Shown: positions 33,816 to 43,913, counted from the first letter of the stretch. The stretch: 64,000 bases of DNA from Flavobacterium sp. CF108 (GCF_900129795.1 NZ_FQWW01000007.1:1-64000); one strand, 5' to 3'. Notes: generated by a model from the letters alone, not told the origin. Program-made: numbers and translations.

Positions 33816-36800
33816 ATGTTTCAAAAAAAACATATTTTTCTTTTTAAAAAGGACTTTCGACTTTCGACTTTAAAACTTTTGACTGTCTTGTTCTTACTTT
33901 TTGCAGGAATCCTTTCCGCACAGGAAATCCATAAAAAAGAAAATACCTTTTTTCAACCTACCAAAGAATCCTCAAAGCCTTGGACATATTGGTATTGGAT
34001 GCAAAGCGCCTATTCTAAAGAAGGCATCACTGCCGATTTAGAAGCGATGAAAAGGGCAGGTATCGAAGGTGCGTATTTAATGACTATTAAAGGTCCAGCA
34101 AATCCGCCGTTGATTGACCCGCCGGTTTTGCAGTTAAGCAAAGAATTCTGGGATTTAGTGCATTGGGCTTTAACAGAAGCAGATCGGGTTGGAGTAAAAA
34201 TTGGATTTCATCCTGCCGATGGTTTTGCCGTTGCCGGAGGCCCTTGGATAACGCCCGAAATGTCCATGCAAAAAGTCGTTTGGAAAGACACTATTGTAAG
34301 CGGAAACAACTTTAAAAATCTAAAATTAGCCGTTCCAAATCATTACAAAGACTATTATAAAGATATTGCAGCGTTTGCCATTCCGGTAAAAGAAAGTTTT
34401 ATTACATCGGATCAAAAACGTCCAAAAATAACATCAACCAATCCAGAAGCTGATGCGACTATTTTAAGTTCATCAGATAAAGACGGATTATTTAGAATGC
34501 CGAAAAAAGGCTGGATTCAATACGAATTTGAGGAGCCATTTTTGTGTAAATCCATTCAAATTGAAACCAAAGGAAATAATTATCAGGCGCATCGTTTAAT
34601 AATTGAAGTCAGTGATGATGGAAAAATTTTCAGAAGTTTAGGAAGATTAACAACGCCACGTCACGGCTGGCAGGATATTGATGCATTTTACACGCACAGC
34701 ATTGTTCCCACAAAAGCCAAATATTTTAGATTTGTTTATGATCCCGAAGAAACAGAACCAGGAGCAGAAGATTTAGATCCAGCGAAATGGAATCAAGGTT
34801 TAAAAGTGTCAAAAATCTATTTGTCAAACGAATCTTTAATCGATAATTATCAAGGAAAATCGGGAGTTATTTGGCGATTGAGTCCGCAGACAACCGAAAA
34901 AGAAATTAATGCTGCAGATTGTGTCGATCTATCAAAAATGATCAATATTTCGAAGTTTGTTGATGCAAACGGTGTTTTAAATTGGAAAGCTTCCGCGAAA
35001 GCGAATTGGAGAATCATTCGTTTTGGACATACTTCAACAGGACACGAAAATGCAACGGCAGGAGCGGGAAGAGGTTTAGAAGTGGATAAATTTAATACCG
35101 AAGCTATTCGTTTTCAGCTGGATCATTGGTTTGGCGAAATGCTTAGAGTTGCCGGTCCTGAACTAGCTTCAAAAGTGGTTAGAATTCTTCATATGGACAG
35201 TTGGGAATGCGGAAGTCAAAACTGGTCGCCTGTTTTTAGAAACGAATTTAAAACCCGTAGAGGTTATGATATTGTAGATTATCTGCCGGTTATGGCGGGA
35301 ATTCCTGTAAAAGATATTCAAACTTCGGAGAAAGTTTTATACGATGTTAGAAAAACAATTTCAGAATTAGTTGCTGAATACTTCTTTGGAACTCTGAGAC
35401 AAATTGCTGACGATGCCAATGTAAAATTTAGTTCAGAAAATGTCGCACCAACCATGATGAGCGATGGACTTTTGCATTTTAAATATATTGATTATCCAAG
35501 TGGTGAATTTTGGCTGAAAAGCCCAACGCACGACAAACCAAACGATATGTTAGATGCTATTTCCGGCGGACATATTTACGGAAAAGATATTATTCAGGCA
35601 GAAGCTTTTACAGCTTTAAAAATGGATTGGGACGAACATCCAGGAAATTTAAAAGTAGTTGCCGATAGAAATTATGCTTTAGGAATTAACCGTTTTTTCT
35701 ATCACGTTTTTGTACATAATCCGTGGCTGGACAGAAAACCCGGAATGACTTTAGACGGAATTGGAAGCTATTTTCAAAGAGACCAAACTTGGTGGGAACC
35801 CGGAAAAGCTTGGTTTGAATATTGCCAAAGAGTACAGTTTCAGTTACAGAAAGGAAAACCGGTTATTGATTTGGCCGTTTTTATTGGCGAAGATTTGCCT
35901 TCTCGTTCCATACTTCCGGATCGTCTAGTGCCTTTTATTCCGAATGTTTTTGGAAAGGAAAGAGTAGAAAGTGAAGCTATTCGTTTAAAAAATGAAGGAC
36001 AGCCAAGCGCTAAAATGCCGAAAGAAGTGAGTTTTTCTAAAAAATCAACTGATTTATCGCAATGGATTAATGCGATGAATGGTTATCAATACGATTCGTT
36101 CAATTCAGATATTTTGATAAACCGTGCAAAAGTGGAGAATGGAAAAATCTCTTTTGAAGGCGGAATTGAATACGGAGCATTATTGTTTCCGGGAAGTCAT
36201 AAAATGGCACCAAACAAGCTGCTTTCTTTGGCTTCCGCCGAAAAAATGTTGCAATTAGTAAAAGATGGTGCAACGATTTTTGTGGATGAAAAACCAAATT
36301 TAGAACCGGGTTTACAATCAAATGAAGATTTTAAAAAATGGCAGAATGTAATTGATGAAATTTGGAATAACTCCAATTCATCAACTTGGAAAATAGGGAA
36401 AGGAACGGTTATAAAATTACCTTATTTAGAAAATGATTTTGCTTCAATTGGAATTACGCAAGATGTTTATTTTCCAAATTTAAACAGAACTGATTCTGAA
36501 ACAATTGCTTGGACACACCGCAAATCTGATACAGAAGATATTTATTTTATTTCCAATCAAAAAGAAGAAAAACGTTCTTTTGATGCTTCATTTAGAATAG
36601 CAGGAAAAATTCCGGTTTGGTACAATCCAGTAACCGATAAAACTTCGGCTTTAGCCAATTGGAAAATAGAAAACGGAAGAACAATTTTGACTATTAATTT
36701 AGATGCAAACGAATCTGGTTTTGTGATTTTTAAAGAGGAAACAAAAGAAGTTTTAGCTCAGGGAAAATCTTCTGAATTTGAAAAAGTTCAGACTTTAGAT

Positions 36801-37268
36801 GAAAATTGGGAGTTACAATTTGATCCGGCATTTAAAGGTCTGAAAGAGATTGTAAAAACAAACAAACTTTTTGACTGGAGTACTTCGGATAATGACCAGA
36901 TTAAGTATTATTCGGGAACAGTAGTTTATAAAAAAGAGTTTGACTGGAAAGGAAAAGACACCAATAAAATCTGGATTGATTTAGGAAAAATCTCAAATAT
37001 TGCTGAAATAAAAATCAACGGAAAAGATTGCGGAACACTTTGGACATTCCCTTTCAAAACAGATATTTCTCAAGCGTTGAAAAAAGGAAAAAACATCATA
37101 GAAATCAACATTACAAATACGTGGGCAAACCGATTAATGGGCGACCAAAAATTACCAAAAGAAGAAAGATTAACATGGACGAATGCAACCTATAGATTAG
37201 AAGGGGAACCGTTGCTTAAAGCGGGATTATTGGGGCCGGTTGTAATTTTGAAAGAAAAGAAGAAATAA
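33816..37268 (+). CDS. GH106 alpha-L-rhamnosidase
   Basis: 1150 aa, signal peptide to about residue 36 (FAGILSAQ). GH106 hallmarks: PWTYWYWMQSAYSKEGITADLEAMKRAGIEG (about 47-77, here abbreviated in part), HPADGFAVAGGPWITPEMSMQ, the barrel segment LHMDSWECGSQNWSP, and a C-terminal jelly-roll with WIDLGKISNIAEIKINGKDCGTLW. The family hydrolyses alpha-L-rhamnosides in RG-I and RG-II with Ca2+. A second rhamnosidase family beside GH78 suggests that two different linkages are attacked. Confidence 0.9.
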   Translation: MFQKKHIFLFKKDFRLSTLKLLTVLFLLFAGILSAQEIHKKENTFFQPTKESSKPWTYWYWMQSAYSKEGITADLEAMKRAGIEGAYLMTIKGPANPPLIDPPVLQLSKEFWDLVHWALTEADRVGVKIGFHPADGFAVAGGPWITPEMSMQKVVWKDTIVSGNNFKNLKLAVPNHYKDYYKDIAAFAIPVKESFITSDQKRPKITSTNPEADATILSSSDKDGLFRMPKKGWIQYEFEEPFLCKSIQIETKGNNYQAHRLIIEVSDDGKIFRSLGRLTTPRHGWQDIDAFYTHSIVPTKAKYFRFVYDPEETEPGAEDLDPAKWNQGLKVSKIYLSNESLIDNYQGKSGVIWRLSPQTTEKEINAADCVDLSKMINISKFVDANGVLNWKASAKANWRIIRFGHTSTGHENATAGAGRGLEVDKFNTEAIRFQLDHWFGEMLRVAGPELASKVVRILHMDSWECGSQNWSPVFRNEFKTRRGYDIVDYLPVMAGIPVKDIQTSEKVLYDVRKTISELVAEYFFGTLRQIADDANVKFSSENVAPTMMSDGLLHFKYIDYPSGEFWLKSPTHDKPNDMLDAISGGHIYGKDIIQAEAFTALKMDWDEHPGNLKVVADRNYALGINRFFYHVFVHNPWLDRKPGMTLDGIGSYFQRDQTWWEPGKAWFEYCQRVQFQLQKGKPVIDLAVFIGEDLPSRSILPDRLVPFIPNVFGKERVESEAIRLKNEGQPSAKMPKEVSFSKKSTDLSQWINAMNGYQYDSFNSDILINRAKVENGKISFEGGIEYGALLFPGSHKMAPNKLLSLASAEKMLQLVKDGATIFVDEKPNLEPGLQSNEDFKKWQNVIDEIWNNSNSSTWKIGKGTVIKLPYLENDFASIGITQDVYFPNLNRTDSETIAWTHRKSDTEDIYFISNQKEEKRSFDASFRIAGKIPVWYNPVTDKTSALANWKIENGRTILTINLDANESGFVIFKEETKEVLAQGKSSEFEKVQTLDENWELQFDPAFKGLKEIVKTNKLFDWSTSDNDQIKYYSGTVVYKKEFDWKGKDTNKIWIDLGKISNIAEIKINGKDCGTLWTFPFKTDISQALKKGKNIIEINITNTWANRLMGDQKLPKEERLTWTNATYRLEGEPLLKAGLLGPVVILKEKKK

Positions 37269-37275
37269 TTTTTTT

Positions 37276-37545
37276 GCAACAGATTAAAAGGATTAAAAAG
37301 ATTTTTTTAATCCGTGATAAAAGAAAAGAAAATCAATTGTCTCCAGCTTTAGCTGGAGGTTTCAAAAGATAACAAGATAAGGACTTTAGCCCAATAGTTA
37401 GTTTGGCTAAAGCCTGAGATGTTGAAAAATATAACCTCCAGCTAATGCTGGAGGCAATTGAAAAAAGAAAATAACTACATATTAAAAGGGGCGAATTGAG
37501 AAAAATTCGATAAAAAAATCCAAATAATCCTTTTAATCTGTGGCA
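37276..37545. repeat. CCACAGATTAAAAGG repeat split by an inserted element
   Basis: Left arm gcaacagattaaaaggatt starts at 37276; right arm aatccttttaatctgtggc ends near 37545. In the intact copy (19110-19172) the whole unit is 63 bp. Here about 200 bp, including the three-hairpin element at 37333-37461, lies between the arms. Confidence 0.75.
37333..37461. repeat. Three-hairpin element (CTCCAG..CTAAAGCC), copy 2
   Basis: Stem-loops ctccagctttagctggag, ggactttagcc...ggctaaagcc and cctccagctaatgctggagg, bounded by tcaattg / caattga. Same order and length as copy 1 at 22017-22146. Confidence 0.85.
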
Positions 37546-37562
37546 AAAAAAAATATATAGAA

Positions 37563-38987
37563 ATGAAAAAATCAATTATTGCATTATTAACGATTTTAGT
37601 AAGCTTTACAATTAATGCCAAAATCAAACTGCCAGCATTGTTTACAGACAACATGATGCTGCAGCAAAAATCAAATGCGCCAATTTGGGGCTGGGCGGAG
37701 AAGAACGCGAATGTTGCCATAAAAACCTCGTGGAATTCTAAAATCTACAAAGTAAAAGCAGACAATTCCGGTAAATGGAAAACAGAATTACAAACGCCAT
37801 CATTTGGAGGGCCGTTTACGATTGAAGTTTCAGATGGAACTGAAAAAGTTCTCATTAAAAATGTTTTAATTGGGGAAGTCTGGCTTTGTTCCGGACAATC
37901 AAATATGGAAATGCCGTTAAAAGGATTTCAAGGTCAGCCCGTTAAAAATGGAAATGAAATCATTGTAAGATCAACCAATAAAAACATTCGTTTAATCACG
38001 ATTCCACGCGCAACGGTTTTAGAACCTTTGCAGGATTTTGAAGGAAAATGGGAAGTAGCTTCTCCAAAATCAACTTCTAATTTTAGTGCGACGGCTTGGT
38101 ATTTTGGTTCACTTTTACAGGAAGTTTTAGGTGTTCCCGTTGGTTTGATTCATGTTTCTTACGGTGGTTCAAGCATGGAAGCGTGGATGAATCAGGAAAT
38201 GCTGAAAGATTTTGCAAGCGCTAAAATTCCGACTACAAAAGAAGAATTAGCAAAAGATCCAAATCGTGTTCCGACTACTTTATTTAATGGAATGCTTTCG
38301 CCTGTAATTGGTTACGGAATCAAAGGCTGTATTTGGTATCAGGGAGAATCTAATTACGAAAGAGCTTCGGAGTATACTGCTTTGATGAAAAAAATGGTTT
38401 CAAGTTGGAGAGCTTTGTGGAAACAAGGCGATTTTCCATTTTACTATGCTCAGATTGCGCCGTTTAATTATGCTTCTTTTCATCCAAAAGATTATTTAGA
38501 AAAATATAATTCGGCTTATATAAGAGAAGCGCAATTGAAAGCTTCAAGAGAGATTCCGAATTCAGGAATGGCCGTTTTAATGGATATTGGTGAAGAAAAT
38601 AACATTCACCCAATGGACAAAGAAAAAGGAGGAAACCGTTTGGCTTTTCAGGCTTTGGCAAAAACCTACGGAATTGAAGGCTTCGAATTCGAAAGTCCTA
38701 AATACAAATCGATGGAAATAAAAGATGGTTCGGTTACGGTTTCTTTTGAGGATGCAGCTAACGGAATTACCTCTTATGATAAAGAAGTTACTGGTTTTGA
38801 AATAGCTGGAGAAGATAAAGTTTTCTATCCGGCAAAAACAGTTGTCAGAAGAAAATCGGTGGTTTTGACTTCAGATAAAGTGGCTAAACCAGTTGCTGTT
38901 CGTTATTTATGGAAAGATTTCGCTAAAGCGGAATTATTTAGCGCAGGAGGTTTACCAGTTTCTTCATTTAGAACAGATGAATGGTAA
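37563..38987 (+). CDS. SGNH-type carbohydrate acetylesterase (sialate O-acetylesterase-like)
   Basis: 474 aa, signal peptide to about residue 19. Begins KLPALFTDNMMLQQKSNAPIWGWA, a beta-domain usual for this family. Nucleophile block GEVWLCSGQSNMEMP has the catalytic Ser113; a second conserved block is GIKGCIWYQGESNYERA; a His-containing block IHPMDKEKGGNRLA completes the triad. In a pectin locus it most likely removes acetyl groups from rhamnogalacturonan rather than sialic acid. Confidence 0.82.
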   Translation: MKKSIIALLTILVSFTINAKIKLPALFTDNMMLQQKSNAPIWGWAEKNANVAIKTSWNSKIYKVKADNSGKWKTELQTPSFGGPFTIEVSDGTEKVLIKNVLIGEVWLCSGQSNMEMPLKGFQGQPVKNGNEIIVRSTNKNIRLITIPRATVLEPLQDFEGKWEVASPKSTSNFSATAWYFGSLLQEVLGVPVGLIHVSYGGSSMEAWMNQEMLKDFASAKIPTTKEELAKDPNRVPTTLFNGMLSPVIGYGIKGCIWYQGESNYERASEYTALMKKMVSSWRALWKQGDFPFYYAQIAPFNYASFHPKDYLEKYNSAYIREAQLKASREIPNSGMAVLMDIGEENNIHPMDKEKGGNRLAFQALAKTYGIEGFEFESPKYKSMEIKDGSVTVSFEDAANGITSYDKEVTGFEIAGEDKVFYPAKTVVRRKSVVLTSDKVAKPVAVRYLWKDFAKAELFSAGGLPVSSFRTDEW

Positions 38988-38998
38988 TACACGGCCGC

Positions 38999-39089
38999 TC
39001 CTGCAAGGTTTCCAAAACCTTGTAGGTATCTAATTTGAAAGTCTATAACGTGATATAAATACCTACAAGGTTTTGGAAACCTTGCAGGA
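38999..39089. repeat. Perfect 31-bp inverted repeat ccttgtaggtat
   Basis: Arms 38999-39029 and 39059-39089 are exact inverse complements (cores gcaaggtttccaaaacc and ggttttggaaaccttgc), with a 29-bp loop. Its right arm ends 7 bp before the next ATG, so the hairpin could hide that ribosome-binding region. Confidence 0.92.
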
Positions 39090-39095
39090 AAGAAA

Positions 39096-41429
39096 ATGAT
39101 GAAAAATAATATACTATTTATACTTCTCTTCACCACGCTTTGTATTAAAGCGCAGATTCCTGTGCTCGATAATTACAATCAAATCTGGACAGCACAAAGC
39201 AATAATTCATCAGAATCTATGCCTTTGGGAGGCGGTGATATTGGTATGAATGTCTGGGTAGAAAAAGGAGATTTGTATTTCTATTTTTCGCGAAGCGGAA
39301 CTTTTGATGAACATAATACTTTATTAAAATTAGGAAGAATAAAAGTTACTTTAAGTCCGAATCCGTTTTCAGGAAAAGAAGGTTTTCATCAGGAATTAAA
39401 TCTCAAAGACGGTTACATTTTAGTAGGGCAGAATGATACTAAAATCAAACTCTGGGTAGATGTTTTCAAACCGATTATTCATGTTGATTTAGAAAGTAAA
39501 ACTTCGCTTAAAATGACGGCTTCTTATGAAAGCTGGCGTTATAAAGACCGTGATTCAAAAGGAAAAGCCAATAATGCCAATTCTTATAAATGGGCGCCGC
39601 AAGGAGATATTGTTATTTTTAAAGATTCTATTTCATTTGAAAATAACGGCATAAAATTCTATCACAGAAACAGAGAAAATACCGTTTTTGATGTTGCCGT
39701 TAAACAACAGAAAATGGAATCGGTAAAAGAGCAAATGCTGAACCCGATTGCCAATTTGACTTTCGGTGGATTTATGACTGGTGATAATCTAAAACCCGAT
39801 GGAACATATTTAGGAAAATACCAATCGACAGATTTTAAAGGCTTTAATTTAACGAGCATAAAACCATCGAAAAAACATTCAGTAGAAATTTATTTAAATA
39901 CCAGTCAATCTGATTTAAATACTTGGAATACTGGACTGCAACATCAGATTTCTTCCAATAAAAATACTTCAAAACAAGCAGAAAAAAACACTCAAAAATG
40001 GTGGAATGATTTCTGGAAACGGAGTTTTATTTTTACTCAAAAAAAACAATCGATTGAGAAAGATTCGGTTTACCAAATCGGGCAGAATTATCAGTTGTTT
40101 CGATATATGCTGGGATGCAATGCGTATGGAAAATATCCAACAAAATTCAACGGCGGACTTTTTACAGTTGATCCTGTTTTTACTAATGCAGCTTTAGATT
40201 TTACACCCGATTTCAGGAATTGGGGCGGAGGAACTATGACGGCTCAAAATCAAAGATTGATTTATTTTCCGATGGTAAAAAGCGGTGATTTTGATATGAT
40301 GAAATCGCAGTTAGATTATTATTTGAGTTTACAGAAAAATGCTGAATTAAGAAGTAAAGTGTATTGGAACCATAACGGTGCATCGTTTACAGAACAATTA
40401 GAAAATTTCGGCTTGCCAAACCCTGCAGAATACGAATGGAAACGTCCCGAAGATTACGATCCGGGAATGGAATATAATGCGTGGCTGGAATATGAATGGG
40501 ATACGGTTTTTGAATTCTGTCAAATGATGTTACAGCAGAAAGAATATGCGGGAGAAGACATTCAAAAATACAATTCGTTTATTATAAGCTGTCTTCGATT
40601 TTTTGATGAACATTATCAATATCTGGCGAAACAACGAGGAAGAAAAGCTTTGGATGGAAACGGAAAATTAATTTTATATCCGGGTTCGGGAGCTGAAACA
40701 TATAAAATGGCTTATAACTCTAATAGTACGATTTCGGCTTTACAAGTTATTACAGATAATCTTTTAGAATTTTCTTCGGAACAATTATCAAAAGAAGAAT
40801 TGGAATATGTAAAAGGAGTTCAAACGAGAATTCCGCCTTTAAACTTCGGGCAAATCGAAAATCATAAAGTATTAGTTCCGGCAAAATCTTGGGAAAGAGT
40901 TAATAATTCTGAAGTTCCGCAATTGTATCCTGTTTATCCGTGGGGAGTTTATGGCATTGGAAAACCTGATTTAGATACGGCTTTAAATACATGGAAATAC
41001 GATCCCGATGCTTTAAAATTTAGAAGTCATATTGGGTGGAAACAAGATAATATTTTTTCGGCTCGCTTGGGTTTAACAAATGAAGCTTCGAAATACAATA
41101 TATTAAAAATAGCCAATTCAGAAAGACGTTTTCCTGCGTTTTGGGGTCCGGGATTTGACTGGGTTCCAGATCATAATTGGGGAGGTTCAGGAATGATTGG
41201 CATGCAGGAAATGCTTTTGCAGGAAGCGAATGGGAAAATTTATCTTTTTCCGGCATGGCCAAAAGATTGGAATGTTCATTTCAAATTACATGCAAAACAA
41301 AATACAACGGTTGAAGCTGAGCTTTTTAATGGTGAATTAAAAGTCATAAAAGTAATTCCGGAAGAAAGGAAAAAAGATATTATAAATCTGTTAGGGATTT
41401 CAATAGAAGAAAAGAAAAAATTAAACTAA
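39096..41429 (+). CDS. DUF5703-like putative glycoside hydrolase, (alpha/alpha)6 barrel
   Basis: 777 aa, signal peptide to about residue 19 (TLCIKAQ). N-terminal beta-domain with SSESMPLGGGDIGMNVWVEKGDLYFYFSRSGTFDE resembles the N-terminal half of GH95-like enzymes and DUF5703. The large helical domain has WWNDFWKRSFI, ARLGLTNEA, and HNGASFTEQLENFGLP. The C-terminus FPAWPKDWNVHFKLHA is also seen in GH95-type proteins. No activity is known to me for this group. In this position it should act on a pectin side chain. Its start overlaps the end of a strong inverted repeat. Confidence 0.65.
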   Translation: MMKNNILFILLFTTLCIKAQIPVLDNYNQIWTAQSNNSSESMPLGGGDIGMNVWVEKGDLYFYFSRSGTFDEHNTLLKLGRIKVTLSPNPFSGKEGFHQELNLKDGYILVGQNDTKIKLWVDVFKPIIHVDLESKTSLKMTASYESWRYKDRDSKGKANNANSYKWAPQGDIVIFKDSISFENNGIKFYHRNRENTVFDVAVKQQKMESVKEQMLNPIANLTFGGFMTGDNLKPDGTYLGKYQSTDFKGFNLTSIKPSKKHSVEIYLNTSQSDLNTWNTGLQHQISSNKNTSKQAEKNTQKWWNDFWKRSFIFTQKKQSIEKDSVYQIGQNYQLFRYMLGCNAYGKYPTKFNGGLFTVDPVFTNAALDFTPDFRNWGGGTMTAQNQRLIYFPMVKSGDFDMMKSQLDYYLSLQKNAELRSKVYWNHNGASFTEQLENFGLPNPAEYEWKRPEDYDPGMEYNAWLEYEWDTVFEFCQMMLQQKEYAGEDIQKYNSFIISCLRFFDEHYQYLAKQRGRKALDGNGKLILYPGSGAETYKMAYNSNSTISALQVITDNLLEFSSEQLSKEELEYVKGVQTRIPPLNFGQIENHKVLVPAKSWERVNNSEVPQLYPVYPWGVYGIGKPDLDTALNTWKYDPDALKFRSHIGWKQDNIFSARLGLTNEASKYNILKIANSERRFPAFWGPGFDWVPDHNWGGSGMIGMQEMLLQEANGKIYLFPAWPKDWNVHFKLHAKQNTTVEAELFNGELKVIKVIPEERKKDIINLLGISIEEKKKLN

Positions 41430-41445
41430 CTATTACCAAAGAAAA

Positions 41446-43905
41446 ATGATTAAGAAATTACTAAGTGCTGCAGTTTTGTCTATGCTTTTGGCGACAAACG
41501 GACAAGCACAATCAGTTCAAAATACTGATAAACAAATTGTAAAAGTAGACTTTGATTTTTTTCAAAGAAAATTAGAAGAAGTTCATGATGTAAATTATGA
41601 TTCGTGGGTTGTCAGCGATCAAAAAGAAGCTGAAAAAACATTTAATAATGTAGCATTTAAACTAAAAGGAAACTTTACCTCAAAATGGTATAAAGTGGGT
41701 ATGAACGCTCCGTTTTATAATAAATTAGGAAGCGATGGTTTGGTTACAGCTGAAAATTTAGAAATGAAAATCAGCGGATTGAAAGCAGGAAAGCATACAC
41801 TTTTGACTTTTCATAACGCTTTTGATGTAATTACCGGAAAAACTTTTTCGCCAATCAAAATCTACGTAAACGGAAAACTTCAGGAAACGGTAAATGCGAG
41901 TCAGAGAGCCAATGCTAAAATTGATGCTTCGATGGCCTATATTACTTTTAATGCCGAAAAAGGCAAAGAGGTAATCGTTCGCTTTGAAATCGATCCGACT
42001 TCAAACCCAGATATCGTCAAACAGATTGTGATCAACGGTTTTGAAATTGATACGCCAAATTTGATGAATCAGGCCAGAACTCCGGAACCTAAAAATAGAG
42101 ACGAACATGTTGAAGCTGCCAAAACTTTAACCTTAAAATGGGATGCTGTAAAAAATGTGGACTTCCATAAATTATATTTTGGTGAAGACAAAAATGCGGT
42201 AGAGAATGCAACAGAATCTTCAAAAGAATTTAAAGGAAAATTGACTGATAAATCTTTTTCAGTTTCTGATTTATACAGCGGTACAACGTATTACTGGAGA
42301 GTTGATGAAGTAGATAATAATGGTCAGGTAACTCTAGGAAATGTCTGGTCGTTTAAGCCAGCACAATTAGCGTTTCCGGGTGCTGAAGGTTACGGGCGTT
42401 ATGCTGTGGGAGGACGCGGCGGAAAAGTAATTGAAGTTACCAATTTAAATGACGATGGACCGGGAAGTTTGCGTGATGCAGTAAATCAAGAAATTGGACC
42501 TAGAACAATTGTTTTTAATGTTTCGGGAAATATAAAACTGGCTTCGAGATTAGTGGCAAATCAGCCTTATATCACTATTGCGGGACAAACGGCTCCGGGC
42601 GAAGGAATTACGATTAGCAGAGCGCCAATGGGACTTACGGGGAATGACGGTGTTATACGATTTTTAAAAGTGAGAATTGGCGGCGGAACTACTTATGACG
42701 GAATGGGATTAACAGGCGCTGATTATAGTATTATCGATCATTGCTCGATCAGTTGGACAATTGATGAATCGTTTAGTTCACGTGGTGCGCATCATATTAC
42801 ATTACAGAGAACTTTAATTTCTGAAGCATTAAATGTTGCTGGACACGATAAATATGAAGTTGGAAAAATGCACGGTTTTGCTGCAACAATTGGCGGTGAT
42901 ATTGGTAGTTTTCATCACAATTTATTGGCACATAACCAAGGTCGTAACTGGAGTATTGGTGGTGGCTTAAATGGTGACGGTTATTACACAGGAAGATTGG
43001 ATATCACAAACAATGTGGTTTACAACTGGGGACAAAGAACTACAGACGGTGGTGCAAACGAGGTAAATTTTGTAAACAATTATTACAAACCGGGAGCTTC
43101 GACTAAAATATTTGTGGCGCTAAATGCACAACATGAAGGAGTTGGAAAAGGAATGCAGCGTTATTATTTTAACGGTAATATAATGCCAGGTTATTTTGAT
43201 GAGAAATCTCAGGAGAAAGGAAGAAAATCTACTATAACAAATAAGGAAATTGTGCAGTATGAAACATTTGTTGATAAGCCATTTTTTGTTTCTTATGTAG
43301 AAACACAATCAGCGAAAGCGGCTTATAAAAATGTACTTTCAGATGTAGGAGCAAATCAGCCGTTTTTTGATAAACATGATAACAGAGTTATTGATGAAAC
43401 TTTAAAAGGGACTTTTACTTTTAAAGGAAGTAAAAGCGGTTTAGGCGGAATGATCGATAATGAACAAGACGCTGGCGGATGGCCGAATTTTGCGTCAGAA
43501 ACTCGTCCTGCAGATTGGGATACAGATCACGACGGATTACCAAACTGGTGGGAAAAAACTTTTGGTTTAAACGAAAATTCAAAAGCTGGAGATTTTTCAG
43601 ATGCGAATCAGGATGTTGATAAAGATGGATTTACCCAGCTTGATAATTATTTAGAATGGCTTGCTCAGCCTCATTATTTTGTGAATTCGGGAGAAAAGAA
43701 AGTTTTAAATGCAGTAGATTACTTCAAAGGTTATGAAAATAAGGCGGTATATACTTTCACTGATCTTAAAAATGGAAAATTTGTTTTAAAAGGAAAAGAA
43801 ATTGAGTTTACAGCAGTTGAAAAAGGATTCGCTTCTTTCGTCCTAACGGTAAAAGATGCAGACGGAGATTCAATGAGCAGAACCATTAATTTCTTTGTAA
43901 AATAG
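41446..43905 (+). CDS. PL1 pectate lyase, multidomain
   Basis: 819 aa, signal peptide to about residue 21 (NGQAQ). N-terminal beta-sandwich (25-205), fibronectin-III-like domain (about 210-305, ending TTYYWRVDEVDNNG), PL1 beta-helix (about 308-610, AFPGAEGYGRYAVGGRGGKVIEVTNL, FNVSGNIKL, ITIAGQTAPGEGI, GGANEVNFVNNYYKPG), a Ca2+-binding loop segment DTDHDGLPNWWEKTFGLN, and a C-terminal Ig-like domain. Cleaves polygalacturonate by beta-elimination. It starts 16 bp after the DUF5703-like gene. Confidence 0.9.
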   Translation: MIKKLLSAAVLSMLLATNGQAQSVQNTDKQIVKVDFDFFQRKLEEVHDVNYDSWVVSDQKEAEKTFNNVAFKLKGNFTSKWYKVGMNAPFYNKLGSDGLVTAENLEMKISGLKAGKHTLLTFHNAFDVITGKTFSPIKIYVNGKLQETVNASQRANAKIDASMAYITFNAEKGKEVIVRFEIDPTSNPDIVKQIVINGFEIDTPNLMNQARTPEPKNRDEHVEAAKTLTLKWDAVKNVDFHKLYFGEDKNAVENATESSKEFKGKLTDKSFSVSDLYSGTTYYWRVDEVDNNGQVTLGNVWSFKPAQLAFPGAEGYGRYAVGGRGGKVIEVTNLNDDGPGSLRDAVNQEIGPRTIVFNVSGNIKLASRLVANQPYITIAGQTAPGEGITISRAPMGLTGNDGVIRFLKVRIGGGTTYDGMGLTGADYSIIDHCSISWTIDESFSSRGAHHITLQRTLISEALNVAGHDKYEVGKMHGFAATIGGDIGSFHHNLLAHNQGRNWSIGGGLNGDGYYTGRLDITNNVVYNWGQRTTDGGANEVNFVNNYYKPGASTKIFVALNAQHEGVGKGMQRYYFNGNIMPGYFDEKSQEKGRKSTITNKEIVQYETFVDKPFFVSYVETQSAKAAYKNVLSDVGANQPFFDKHDNRVIDETLKGTFTFKGSKSGLGGMIDNEQDAGGWPNFASETRPADWDTDHDGLPNWWEKTFGLNENSKAGDFSDANQDVDKDGFTQLDNYLEWLAQPHYFVNSGEKKVLNAVDYFKGYENKAVYTFTDLKNGKFVLKGKEIEFTAVEKGFASFVLTVKDADGDSMSRTINFFVK

Positions 43906-43913
43906 AAAAAGAG

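Noticed and set aside
37563..38987. True sialate O-acetylesterase role
   Set aside because: No sialic-acid genes are present; the family name is historical and the pectin context favours a rhamnogalacturonan or homogalacturonan acetylesterase.
41446..43905. Type IX secretion C-terminal domain
   Set aside because: The C-terminus is an Ig-like domain ending NFFVK; the usual sorting-domain motifs were not seen here or in the other enzymes.
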